From positions 1-29,312 of the forward strand of contig CAYOXD010000027.1 of the NCBI GenBank assembly GCA_964407825.1: a stretch of DNA of 29,312 bases. The letters run 5' to 3'. Of the stretch, positions 21,151 to 29,312 are shown one piece after another. The first letter of the stretch is position 1. The number at the start of each line of letters is the position of its first letter. The notes beneath the pieces were generated by a model. The model saw only the letters and a program-made list of their open reading frames with translations, was not told where the DNA came from and ran no database searches. The DNA is from CAYOXD01 sp964407825 (GTDB taxonomy: Bacteria; Desulfobacterota; Desulfobacteria; Desulfobacterales; JAFDDL01). The position numbers and the translations under genes were made by a program.

Positions 21151-23676
21151 TCATCCTTTCTTTACCCCGGCTTTGGAGGTCACCTTGTCCGGATCCAGCA
21201 AAATGGGCTCGGCACCCAGCGGCGCGCCCGCCAGCTGCCGGTGCCGGGGAATCACCAGGACCCCCGGGGCGATGGCTGCCTGCGTCCGCACCGGGATTTC
21301 AAGGGCACCGCCGGGCAGCTCGAGGACGGCCCGATCACCATCGGCAAGATGCAACCGGTCCGCATCGCCGGGGTTCATACCGAGAAAGGGCGGCGTTTCC
21401 CTTTCGTTGAGACAGGCGGAGCGATTGGAGAGCGCCTCGGTTCCGAAGGTCCAGTCCACCGGGATCAGGGTCAGGCTCCCGGCCCCCGTAAGGCAGGGGT
21501 CAAAGGCGCCGCGCCCGGAGGCGCGGAACCGTGCCGCCGGATCGGCCGGCCCATGGAGACGCACGCCCGCCTCCGGAAAGGCGTCCGGGGACGGCAGGGC
21601 CGCAAAGGCGGGAAAGGTCTCTGCCAGCCAGGCTCGCAGGTCCTCCCGAACCGCCGTGGCATCGGGATGTCCGGGCCGGTCCAAAAGGCCGGCCAGGGCC
21701 AGCCAGGCGGGCCGGATGTCCTCCCCCGCGCTGCCGGTCTCGTAATCCCGGGGGGGATGGCTGCCGCCGCCGCTCTGGGAAATGGGCACCCCGGCCCGCT
21801 GGGCGGGGGCCGCCCTCTGCGCCCGTCCCTCCTGATTGACGAATGTTCCGCCCGCCTCGAACACGCTTTCCGTCGGGAGCAGCACATGGGCCCGTCGGGC
21901 CATGGCCGAATCCACATGATCGAGCACCACCAGCAGGTCGAGCCGCGAAAGGGCCTTTTCGAGGCGCGCCGGATCCGGTGCGAACCGGAAGGGGTCGCTC
22001 TCCACCACCATCAGGGCGCGGATGCGTCCGGCCTCGATGCCCTCTAAAATGCCCGCCATGCCCCGATCCCCTCCGAGGAGAAGACTGGCCCCGTAACCAT
22101 TGGCCGCCGGCAGCACATAGAAGAGCCCGGCCGCCTTTCCCGCCGCCCGGAGAAGGGCGGCCGCATCCCCGCAAACGCCGGGGGTGGTCCCGGATACCGC
22201 GGTCGTGCCGCAAATGATCAGGGGGCGCTGGCTGCGGGAGAGGGCCTTGGCCATCTCGGCCAGCCGGGCCGGGTCCGCCGGAAGGCTCGCTCCCGACGGC
22301 GGCGCGGCCCCATCGTAAAAGGCCAGGGCGTCAGGTCCCAGCCCCTTCACCGCCTCCCGCGGCACGGCATCCCTCAGGAGCCGGCCCAGAACGCCATCCA
22401 GGGCATGGGGCGCGGCCGGCAGATGGGTGAAGGGAAGGGGCATGGCAACCGGTCTCGGGTCCACGACGCCGATGGCCGCCCCCTGCCGCCAGGCCTGCCG
22501 GAGGGCCATGGCCAGCATGGGCGCCTCGTTGACCGGATCGGCGCCCACCACCAGGATGCAGTCCGCCTCCGGCACCTGGTTCAGGGAGACGGCCAGGTCC
22601 GGGGTCAGGGCCGAAAGGGCGTCGCGCACCTTGGCGGCCGTCGATGGATCGTTGAAAAAGACGGGGGGATGCCAGTTTTTCGACTGGCAGAGGCGTGCCA
22701 GCATGGCCTGGGTTTCCAGGCTGCTTCGAAGGGAGCCCAGAACGGCGACGGCATCGGCGCCGGCCTTTTTTTCGATGGCCTTCAGCCGCTCCGAGGCGCT
22801 CTGGAAGGCCTGGGGCCAGGGGGCCGCCTCGCCCGCCACGGCGGCCCGGCGGGGTCTCGAGGCCAGGTTCGCGTAATGGAAGCCGTGTCTTCCCCGGTCG
22901 CAGATAAAATACCCGTTCACGGCCTCGCTGGCCCTGGCCTCCTGGCGAACGATCTCCCGGTACCGGGCGCTCACCGTCGTGTGACACCCCAGGCTGCAGT
23001 GGATGCAGATGGACGGCGCCCGCTCGAAATCCCAGCGCCGGCCCTTGAACCGGGACGGCTTGTCCGTGAAGACGCCCGTGGGGCAGATGTCCACCAGGTT
23101 CCCGCTGAAGGGACTTTCCAGGGCGCCCGGCCGGTAACGACCGTAACTGGTGCGGGAGCCGATCCGAAGGACCCCCAGGTCCCGGTAGCCCGAGAACTCC
23201 TGGTAGTACCGCGCGCACCGATAACAGTGGATGCAGCGGTTCATCTCCTGCTGTACCAGGGGCCCCAGAAACTGATCCGGGTAGGTGCGCTTCAGCCCCG
23301 GGTAGCGCCTGACGCTGTGGCCCCCGGAGATGGTCATCTCCTGGAGAAGACAGTGCCCCCCCTCGTCGCAGACCGGGCAATCGTGGGGGTGGTTCATCAT
23401 GAGCCACTCCACCACATGCCGCCGGAAATCCACGGCCTCGGGGTCCGTGGTGGACACCACCATCCCATCGGCCGCCGCCACCATGCAGCTCATCTGAACG
23501 CCCTTTACCGGGCCTTCAAGGAATGCAACGGCGCACACCCGGCAGGACCCCACGGCGCCCAGGGCCGGATGGTAGCAGAACCGGGGGATCATGATGCCAA
23601 GGGCTTCGGCCGCCTGGATCACCTTGGTTCCCTGTGCCACCTCGATTTCCCGGTTGTCTATGACGATTCTGGGCAT
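21151..23676 (-). CDS. nuoG: NADH-quinone oxidoreductase subunit G
   Basis: This 841-residue peripheral subunit carries several Fe-S clusters: an N-terminal [2Fe-2S] ferredoxin fold (PRFCYHPALGAVGSCRVCAV), HxxxCxxCxxxxxC as HPHDCPVCDEGGHC (N5), and CIHCYRCARYYQE with CPTGVF (N4). An additional CxxCxxxC-x27-C set (CIHCSLGC to FICDRGRHGF) is the extra N7-type cluster found only in some bacteria. The rest is a molybdopterin-oxidoreductase-like domain without catalytic role in complex I. It follows nuoF by 70 bases. A Pro/Gly/Ser-rich segment (AGVPISQSGGGSHPP) looks like a loop insertion. Confidence 0.96.
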   Translation of the reverse strand: MPRIVIDNREIEVAQGTKVIQAAEALGIMIPRFCYHPALGAVGSCRVCAVAFLEGPVKGVQMSCMVAAADGMVVSTTDPEAVDFRRHVVEWLMMNHPHDCPVCDEGGHCLLQEMTISGGHSVRRYPGLKRTYPDQFLGPLVQQEMNRCIHCYRCARYYQEFSGYRDLGVLRIGSRTSYGRYRPGALESPFSGNLVDICPTGVFTDKPSRFKGRRWDFERAPSICIHCSLGCHTTVSARYREIVRQEARASEAVNGYFICDRGRHGFHYANLASRPRRAAVAGEAAPWPQAFQSASERLKAIEKKAGADAVAVLGSLRSSLETQAMLARLCQSKNWHPPVFFNDPSTAAKVRDALSALTPDLAVSLNQVPEADCILVVGADPVNEAPMLAMALRQAWRQGAAIGVVDPRPVAMPLPFTHLPAAPHALDGVLGRLLRDAVPREAVKGLGPDALAFYDGAAPPSGASLPADPARLAEMAKALSRSQRPLIICGTTAVSGTTPGVCGDAAALLRAAGKAAGLFYVLPAANGYGASLLLGGDRGMAGILEGIEAGRIRALMVVESDPFRFAPDPARLEKALSRLDLLVVLDHVDSAMARRAHVLLPTESVFEAGGTFVNQEGRAQRAAPAQRAGVPISQSGGGSHPPRDYETGSAGEDIRPAWLALAGLLDRPGHPDATAVREDLRAWLAETFPAFAALPSPDAFPEAGVRLHGPADPAARFRASGRGAFDPCLTGAGSLTLIPVDWTFGTEALSNRSACLNERETPPFLGMNPGDADRLHLADGDRAVLELPGGALEIPVRTQAAIAPGVLVIPRHRQLAGAPLGAEPILLDPDKVTSKAGVKKG

Positions 23677-23746
23677 CTGTCTCCGCTCGTAACCGCTGTC
23701 GGCCGTATCCGGCCGGCTTCATGGGGAAGCATCGGTCTCCCTGATT

Positions 23747-25030
23747 TCATTCGCGCCCCTTGAAGGGGCACCGCCCGCCCTCGATGTGCGCCCGCAGCTC
23801 CTCTTCGAAATGGGTCAAGAGGCTCTCCAGGCTGGCCACCGCACCGGGCGCAAAGGCGCAGTAGGCCCGATAGAGGTGCCGGCTCATGCTCGCAAGCAGG
23901 GGGATGTCCCCGGGCCGGCCCTGGCCCGCCTCGATTCGCCTCAGGATCTCCCGGATATAGGGCAGGCCCTCCCGGCAGGGGGTGCACCACCCGCAGGACT
24001 CCCGGCTGAAAAATTCGATCAGGTTCAAAGTGGCCCCCACCAGGCAGGTCTTCTGGTCCAGCACCATGACGGCGCCGGTGCCGAGCCGGTTGCCCACCTT
24101 CTTGAGGGAGTCGAAGTCCATCTCGATATCGTAGTGCGCACGTGGCAGAAAGCCCGTGGAGGCGCCGCCTGGCAGGCAGGCCTTGAATTCGGAGCCCTCG
24201 GCCATGCCGCCGGCGTGGCGCTCGATCAGCTCGCTGAGCCGGATTCCCAGGGGAAGCTCGTAACACCCGGGGCGCCTGACCCGGCCGCTCACGCAGAAAA
24301 TCTTGGTGCCCGCCGCCGAGGGCGTCAGGGCCAGCCCTTTGAACCACTCGACACCGTTGCGGACAATATGGGGAATATTGGCCAGGGTCTCCACGTTCTG
24401 GACCACGGTGGGCATCCCCCAGAGCCCCTCCTGGGTGGGATAGGGGGGCGCCTGCCGGGGGTTGGGCCGTTTGCCCATGAGGGCGTTGATCTGGGCCGTC
24501 ACCTCCCCGCAGATGTAGCGCCCGGCGCTCCGGTGGACGTCGATCTCGAGGTCGTAGCCGCTGCCGAGGATGTTGCCTCCCAGGTATCCCGCCTCCCGGG
24601 CGATCCGCAGCTCCCGCTCCAGGATCCCGGCCGCGCTCTCGTACTCCGGCCGCACGAAGATGATGCCCCGCTCGGCGCCGGCGGCGTAGCCGGCCAGGAT
24701 CATCCCCTCGATGATCATGTGCGGATCACAGTGGATCAGGACCCGGTCCTTGAAGGTGCCGGGCTCCATCTCGTCCGCGTTGCAGACGATATACCGGGGG
24801 TGGGGGGCATCGGCGGCCACGGTGGACAGCTTGATGCCGGCCGGAAAGGCGGCGCCGCCGCGTCCCAGGAGCGTCGCCTCCTGCAGGAGCTGGACCAGGT
24901 CCGATGCGCCGCGCCCCCCCAGGGTCTCGGTCAGTGCCTGGTAGCCGCCGCTCCGGCGGTATTCGTCCAGGGTGACGATCCGGTCGGGCTTTCGGTTCTG
25001 AAACAGCACCTGGGGGTAGCCGGTATCCAT
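23747..25030 (-). CDS. nuoF: NADH-quinone oxidoreductase subunit F (NADH/FMN site)
   Basis: This 427-residue subunit oxidises NADH with FMN. Visible are the FMN loop GRGGAAFPAGIK (56-67), NADEMEPGTFKDR (84-96), SAGRYICGEVTAQINAL (168-184), and the N3 [4Fe-4S] ligands SCGWCTPCREG (345-355) with C391. The tandem Glu of the usual GEET in the nucleotide loop is E176-V177 here. Otherwise the protein looks complete. It starts 10 bases after the nuoE stop. Confidence 0.97.
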   Translation of the reverse strand: MDTGYPQVLFQNRKPDRIVTLDEYRRSGGYQALTETLGGRGASDLVQLLQEATLLGRGGAAFPAGIKLSTVAADAPHPRYIVCNADEMEPGTFKDRVLIHCDPHMIIEGMILAGYAAGAERGIIFVRPEYESAAGILERELRIAREAGYLGGNILGSGYDLEIDVHRSAGRYICGEVTAQINALMGKRPNPRQAPPYPTQEGLWGMPTVVQNVETLANIPHIVRNGVEWFKGLALTPSAAGTKIFCVSGRVRRPGCYELPLGIRLSELIERHAGGMAEGSEFKACLPGGASTGFLPRAHYDIEMDFDSLKKVGNRLGTGAVMVLDQKTCLVGATLNLIEFFSRESCGWCTPCREGLPYIREILRRIEAGQGRPGDIPLLASMSRHLYRAYCAFAPGAVASLESLLTHFEEELRAHIEGGRCPFKGRE

Positions 25031-25040
25031 GGGATCGGGT

Positions 25041-25520
25041 CTATGCGTCCTTTCTCAGTTTTTCAAGAATTTCGTCCACCTTCCCGGGGGTCAGGGGACC
25101 GTAAGCCTTGCGGTTGACCAGCATGGCCGGCGACCGGTCGCAGTATCCGATGCAGCACACGGGCAGCAGGGTGAAAAGGCCGTCCGGGGTGGTCTCGCCC
25201 ATCCCGATGCCCAGCTTCCGGCAAAGATAGTCCCGCAGGGACTCGCTTCCGTCCATCCAGCAGACCATGCTGTCGCACAGGTGGATCACGTAGCGGCCCA
25301 CCGGCTCCCGGTAGGTGAAGGTATAAAAGGTGGCCAGCTCCTCCACCTCCAGGGGCGTCATGGACAGGAGCGCCGCGGCTTCCTCAACGGCCTCGTCCGG
25401 CAGCCACCCGTAGTGCGCCTGAAGCGCGTACAGCACGTCCACCACGAGTTCCCGGGGGTGTTCGGCCGCGGCGATCCGATCCGCAAGGGTCTGTTTCATG
25501 TCAACGGGAATGGGCATCAT
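25041..25520 (-). CDS. nuoE: NADH-quinone oxidoreductase subunit E
   Basis: The 159-residue thioredoxin-fold protein carries a [2Fe-2S] cluster (N1a). The ligand pairs are CDSMVC and CCIGYC (C-x3-C in the latter). An N-terminal helical bundle (LVVDVLYALQAHYGWLPDEA) and VEELATFYTFTYREP are typical. ATG 25520 begins one base after the nuoBCD stop; a second ATG follows directly at 25517. The frame opens farther upstream inside nuoD, but those residues do not fit the family. Confidence 0.95.
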   Translation of the reverse strand: MMPIPVDMKQTLADRIAAAEHPRELVVDVLYALQAHYGWLPDEAVEEAAALLSMTPLEVEELATFYTFTYREPVGRYVIHLCDSMVCWMDGSESLRDYLCRKLGIGMGETTPDGLFTLLPVCCIGYCDRSPAMLVNRKAYGPLTPGKVDEILEKLRKDA

Positions 25521-25521
25521 C

Positions 25522-27885
25522 TCACCGGTCGATATCCGGAAGGATATAGTCGACAGAGCCGATAATGGCAATCAGGTCCGCGAGGGTCTCCCCAACGGCC
25601 ATTTTCGGCATGACCTGGACATTGGCGTACCCCGGGGAGCGGATGTGCAGCCGGTAGGGGTAGCCCACGGCGTCGCTCACCACGTAGTAGCCCTGCTCCC
25701 CCCGGGGGATCTCGCAGGACACGTAAGCCTCGCCCCGGGGGATCCGCGGCCCCCGGGACACGTTCACGAAATGGTGGATCAGGCTCTCGATGTCGCCGAG
25801 CATGTCCTGGCGCCTGGGGATCGAATACCGATAGTCATCCGTCACCCAGCGGCCGGCGGGCATGTTCCGGGTCGCCTGCTCGATGATCCGCAGGCTCTGG
25901 CGCATCTCCTCCACCCGCACCCGGTACCGGGCGTAACAGTCCCCCTCCACGGCCGTGGGAACCGCGAATTCGAAGTTCTCGTACCCGGAGTAGGGAAAGG
26001 TTTTTCGCAGATCCCAGGAAAGGCCGCAGGCCCGCAGGTTGGGGCCGGTCACGCCCCAGTCCATGGCGTCCGCGAGGCTGATCCGGCCCACCCCCACCGT
26101 CCTGGCCTTGAAGATGGGATTGTTGCGAATCAGGCGCTCATATTCCATGAGGCGTTTCGGAAAGATCCGCACGAGTTTCTCAACGGCCTCCTTCCACCCC
26201 TCGGGCAGGTCCGCCGCCACCCCGCCGATGCGAAACCAGGACGGATGCAGCCGCCCGCCGGTGATGAGCTCCACGATATCCAGGATCTGCTCGCGCTCCC
26301 GGAAGGTGTAGAAGTTGGGCGTCATGGCCCCCACGTCGTGGGCGTAGGTGGCAAACCAGACCAGGTGGTTGCTCAGACGGAAGAGCTCGCTGAGAAGGAC
26401 GCGGATCACCTGGGCCCGTTCCGGGACCTCGATGCCCGCCAGCTTCTCCACGGCCAGGACGTAGGGCAGGTTGTTGGCCGCGCCGGCCAGGTAGTCCACC
26501 CGGTCCGTGTAGGGGATGAACTGGTGCCAGTTCTGGCGCTCCGCGATCTTTTCGACGGCCCTGTGGTGGTAGCCGATGTCCATGTCCAGCCCGGTGATCC
26601 GCTCGCCGTCCAGGGCCACGATGTAGCGAAGAAGCCCATGGGTGCTCACGTGATGGGGGCCGACATTGAGAATCATCCGGCCCGCCGAGGCCGGGTCCTC
26701 GAAGTATTCTCCGCCGGGTGTGGGCTGGAACCGCCGGGCATGGGCCCGGGTATAGGCCGGCCACTCGGTGGCCCGGCCCGGGTAGGACTTTCGAAGGGGG
26801 TGGCCCTCCCAGTCGGCCGGCAGGATCAGGCGCCGCAAATCCGGGTGCCCCGTAAAGCGGATTCCGAAAAGATCGTACACCTCCCGCTCGTACCAGGCGG
26901 CCGCCGGCCAGACGCTGGTCACGGACGGCGCCTCGGGCGTCTTTCCCCAAAGGGGCACCTTCAGGCGAAGGCGCTGGGGCGGATCGAAGCATAGAAGCTG
27001 GTAGACGAGGGTGTAATCGGGAAGTTCCCGCCGGTCTCGGCGGGCCGATTCATCGACGGCCGTCAAATCCTCCAGGCGGCCGAAGGCCGGGGTCGCGGTG
27101 GTCTTCAAAAAGGCCAGGACCTCCTGGATCCGGTCCGCCGTCACCTGGCAGGTGGGCATGTCCACGAAGGGCTCCCGCGGCTGCACGGCCCCGCCGAAGC
27201 GCTGCACCAGTTCGGCCATGAGCCCCCGCTGCGCCTGGGTCGGCCGGGCGGTCGGCGGCGGCGGGGTCCACATGAGGTCCGAGCGGCTCTCCGGGAAATG
27301 GGGGGGCGTGACGGAGGTGCCGCGGATCAGGGTCCCGGCCATGCCCGGGCCGCGGGGATCGCGGGATTTGCTCTTTCCGTCCACGAGGAGGGGGCGGACG
27401 CTTCCCTGGGTGCCGCCCGGAAGGTGGAAAACGCTGGCCGCCGGCTTTTCCTCGGTGACGATCTTCTCCTGCAGGGTGATGAGCCCCTGAAGGACCGCCT
27501 CGGGCCGGGGGGGGCAGCCGGGAATGTACACATCCACCGGCAGGATCTGATCGATTCCCTGCACCACGGAGTAGGCGTCGTACATGCCGCCGCAGTTGGC
27601 GCAGGAGCCCATGGAAATCACCCACTTGGGTTCGGCCATCTGCTCGTAGAGGCGCAGCACCACCGGTGCGATCTTCTTGAACACGGTGCCGGAGATGATG
27701 AGAAGGTCCGCCTGGCGGGGCGAGGGCCGCAGGACTTCGGCGCCGAACCGCGCCAGGTCATAGCGGGAGGTGAGGGCCGTGGCCTCCTCCACGAAGCAGC
27801 AGGACAGACCGAAAAACATGGGCCACAGGCTGTACTTGCGGGCCCAGTTGATCAGTGCATCCGCGCCGCCGCTCAGGGGATGCAT
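25522..27885 (-). CDS. nuoBCD: Fused NADH-quinone oxidoreductase subunits B/C/D
   Basis: One 787-residue frame holds three subunits. NuoB (about 1-160) has the N2 cluster ligands C29-C30 (GLSCCFVEE), C95 (GSCANCGG) and C124 (PGCPPRP). A Pro/Gly-rich linker of about 50 residues follows. NuoC (about 215-395) shows YEREVYDLFGIRFTGHPDLR and DWEGHPLRKSYP. NuoD (about 400-787) shows NVGPHHVSTHGLLRYIVALD, DIGYHHRAVEKIAE and YTDRVDYLAG. B/C/D fusions are a known minority arrangement. ATG 27885, 8 bases after the nuoA stop, begins the family-like MHPLSGGADALINW. The frame is open to 28131 but overlaps nuoA out of phase. It builds the quinone-reducing module. Confidence 0.96.
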   Translation of the reverse strand: MHPLSGGADALINWARKYSLWPMFFGLSCCFVEEATALTSRYDLARFGAEVLRPSPRQADLLIISGTVFKKIAPVVLRLYEQMAEPKWVISMGSCANCGGMYDAYSVVQGIDQILPVDVYIPGCPPRPEAVLQGLITLQEKIVTEEKPAASVFHLPGGTQGSVRPLLVDGKSKSRDPRGPGMAGTLIRGTSVTPPHFPESRSDLMWTPPPPTARPTQAQRGLMAELVQRFGGAVQPREPFVDMPTCQVTADRIQEVLAFLKTTATPAFGRLEDLTAVDESARRDRRELPDYTLVYQLLCFDPPQRLRLKVPLWGKTPEAPSVTSVWPAAAWYEREVYDLFGIRFTGHPDLRRLILPADWEGHPLRKSYPGRATEWPAYTRAHARRFQPTPGGEYFEDPASAGRMILNVGPHHVSTHGLLRYIVALDGERITGLDMDIGYHHRAVEKIAERQNWHQFIPYTDRVDYLAGAANNLPYVLAVEKLAGIEVPERAQVIRVLLSELFRLSNHLVWFATYAHDVGAMTPNFYTFREREQILDIVELITGGRLHPSWFRIGGVAADLPEGWKEAVEKLVRIFPKRLMEYERLIRNNPIFKARTVGVGRISLADAMDWGVTGPNLRACGLSWDLRKTFPYSGYENFEFAVPTAVEGDCYARYRVRVEEMRQSLRIIEQATRNMPAGRWVTDDYRYSIPRRQDMLGDIESLIHHFVNVSRGPRIPRGEAYVSCEIPRGEQGYYVVSDAVGYPYRLHIRSPGYANVQVMPKMAVGETLADLIAIIGSVDYILPDIDR

Positions 27886-27893
27886 CAGTTTTT

Positions 27894-28295
27894 CTAGTGT
27901 CTGGCGCCCCAATCGAGGCCCCCCTTTTTCCAGATGTAGGCCAGCCCGAAAAGGAGTACCGCGATAAAAAAGCCCATCTGGAGCCATCCGGCCCAGCCCA
28001 GCCGCTCCCAGCAGACAGCCCAGGAAAAGATATAGATGCCTTCCACATCGAAAAGGAGGAAAAAAATGGCCACGAGGTAAAAGGCGACCGGCGTGTGGAG
28101 ACGGGCCGTGCCCGTGGGGATGACGCCACACTCATAGGGCAGCAATTTTTCGTCCTGGGCCCGTTTTTCCCCCAGCCAGGAGGCGAGGAAAAGCAGGACC
28201 GCGACGAGGCCCAGCACCATGGCGGCATAGACCACCAGGCTGAAAATGCCGGGATCCCAAGGTGTAAGGAGCATCTGTTCTGTCACTGGTCGCAT
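27894..28295 (-). CDS. nuoA: NADH-quinone oxidoreductase subunit A
   Basis: The 133-residue protein has three membrane helices. The conserved loop LLPYECGVIPTGTARLHTPV (with the Cys that lies near the quinone site) and VAFYLVAIFFLLFDVEGIYI identify it. ATG 28295 is taken as the start; a second in-frame ATG lies at 28274, and neither has a clear ribosome site. It is the first gene of the operon. Confidence 0.95.
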   Translation of the reverse strand: MRPVTEQMLLTPWDPGIFSLVVYAAMVLGLVAVLLFLASWLGEKRAQDEKLLPYECGVIPTGTARLHTPVAFYLVAIFFLLFDVEGIYIFSWAVCWERLGWAGWLQMGFFIAVLLFGLAYIWKKGGLDWGARH

Positions 28296-28355
28296 ATGGC
28301 ATCAAGTATGGTTGGCCGTGTTCACAGTCAGCCTGTGCTGCAGCATTCCACCGAA

Positions 28356-28411
28356 CATGCGGGAAAACCTGCATGAGTCTCCAGCTTAAAGGGACGGGGG
28401 CGGGTTGTCAA
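28356..28411 (-). promoter_or_regulatory. Possible nuo operon promoter and leader hairpin
   Basis: Read on the minus strand, TTGACA (28411-28406) is followed after about 17 bases by a poor -10 candidate (TAAGCT). Next comes a dyad CATGCAGG-TTTT-CCCGCATG (28375-28356, one mismatch), 60 bases above nuoA. The dyad could be an operator or an mRNA hairpin. The gap to the upstream transporter gene is only 130 bases, so readthrough from that gene is also possible. Confidence 0.3.
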
Positions 28412-28425
28412 TTAAAAGACAAAGT

Positions 28426-29312
28426 TCAAGTCAATGACATTGCCTTTTTACGCAGATTCATGATGCCGAACACGAGGCCGCCGGTCAGGGCGATGCCGGC
28501 ACTGGCCAGAAAGAGGGGGGCGGCACCGGCGCTCTTGTAGAGGCTGCCACTCAGAAAGAAGCCGACCATGAGGCCGAACCCGTAGGTGACGGCGTTGTTG
28601 ATGGCCTGGCCCATGGTTTTCGATGCCGCCGGGCTGAGTCTGTCCACGTAGAGGATGCTGGCCATGTGAAAGGCGCCGTAGGTGGCGGCGTGGAGGACCT
28701 GGGAGGCCAGAAGGAGGGCAGGGGAGGTGATCTCGGCGAGGATGAGCCAGCGGACCGCCGCGATGAGAAAGGTGCAAAAGAGGACCTTCTCCATGGACAG
28801 CAGCCGAAAGAGCCGGTTGGAATTTATCATGACGATCATCTCCGAGATGACCGCCACCGTCCAGGCCAGGCCGATAAAGGATTTGCTGCAACCGAGGGCC
28901 TCCAGATGGATCGAGAAAAAGCCGTAGTAGGTGCCGTGGCTGACCAGCATTAGAAAGCCGCAGAAGAGGAAGGTGACCATCCGCGCGGACAGAAGCGCCG
29001 GTACGGCCTTCGAATCGGCCCGTGCCGGTGCGGCGCCGGATTTCGGAATTCCCAGGGAAAAAAGGCTCTGCAGGAGGGCGCCGAACAGGATGCACGGCAC
29101 GATCAGGCGGGTGGAAAAGATATCGGTCAGCTTGCCGGTGGCCAGCACCGTGAGGATAAAGCTGAGGGACCCCCAGACGCGAATCCTGCCGTAGCGGCGC
29201 TTGTTTCGCCCCAGCGTTTCCATGGTGGCCGCCTCCAGGAAGCTGATGATGGGGGAGTTGAAGACGCCGAAGCAGCAGATGATGGCCAGCATGGGCCAGA
29301 AATCGGTGGTGA
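28426..29312 (-). CDS. MFS transporter, partial (5' end outside the window)
   Basis: The C-terminal 295 or so residues of a membrane transporter are present; the frame stays open to the window edge, so the start lies beyond it. Segments PIISFLEAATMETLGRNKRR followed by YGRIRVWGSLSFIL are characteristic of the LacY/phenylpropionate-permease-like MFS group (MFS_1_like). About eight or nine hydrophobic segments are visible, with a central loop SGAAPARADSK. The substrate is unknown. It lies upstream of nuoA on the same strand but has no functional link to complex I that I can see. Confidence 0.82.
   Translation of the reverse strand, partial: TTDFWPMLAIICCFGVFNSPIISFLEAATMETLGRNKRRYGRIRVWGSLSFILTVLATGKLTDIFSTRLIVPCILFGALLQSLFSLGIPKSGAAPARADSKAVPALLSARMVTFLFCGFLMLVSHGTYYGFFSIHLEALGCSKSFIGLAWTVAVISEMIVMINSNRLFRLLSMEKVLFCTFLIAAVRWLILAEITSPALLLASQVLHAATYGAFHMASILYVDRLSPAASKTMGQAINNAVTYGFGLMVGFFLSGSLYKSAGAAPLFLASAGIALTGGLVFGIMNLRKKAMSLT

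Overview
The window looks like a chromosomal segment of a strictly anaerobic, high-GC Desulfobacterota (deltaproteobacterial) organism, plausibly a sulfate reducer or syntroph of the Desulfobacterales. This is an inference. It rests on the fused nuoBCD gene in a complete nuo operon, a probable selenoprotein, a rubredoxin-tailed acyl-CoA dehydrogenase, a sigma-54 promoter and hexamer-type intergenic repeats. No rRNA, tRNA or CRISPR array was seen.

Layout. (1) 1-1754, plus strand: a hipBA toxin-antitoxin pair behind an AT-rich promoter. (2) 1923-4110, minus: ilvN and ilvB (acetolactate synthase). (3) 4111-4705: non-coding, with (GTCGTT)n-type arrays in inverted orientation around a 100-N assembly gap, then a palindrome and a terminator-like hairpin. 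(4) 4706-6436, plus: a DUF1848 protein with a C-terminal radical-SAM-like cysteine motif, and a cytidylate-kinase-like protein. (5) 6449-8918, minus: an acyl-CoA dehydrogenase with a rubredoxin tail, then mutY whose C-terminal domain keeps a full Nudix box. (6) 8919-9922, plus: a palindrome, a near-perfect sigma-54 promoter, a small exported His-rich repeat protein and a SHOCT-domain membrane protein. (7) 9984-12736, minus: an aldo/keto reductase - MarR - MFS exporter operon with a palindromic operator on its promoter. (8) 12935-13762, minus: a rhodanese/ferritin-like fusion whose catalytic cysteine codon is an in-frame TGA followed by a bacterial SECIS-like hairpin. (9) 13921-28295, minus: the complete respiratory complex I operon nuoA-BCD-E-F-G-H-I-J-K-L-M-N. 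(10) 28426 to the window end, minus: a partial MFS transporter.

How they work together. The nuo operon encodes all fourteen core complex I subunits in twelve genes and would couple NADH oxidation to quinone reduction and ion translocation. Its NuoM lacks the usual channel lysine, and its NuoF has one changed residue in the NADH loop. Between the acyl-CoA dehydrogenase and nuoN lies a 4.6-kb accessory block of stress-type genes, bracketed by two related palindromes: the His-rich peptide, the SHOCT protein, the MarR-controlled reductase/exporter and the rhodanese-ferritin selenoprotein. The selenoprotein is the most notable item in the window. A conventional gene caller would split it or call it a pseudogene.
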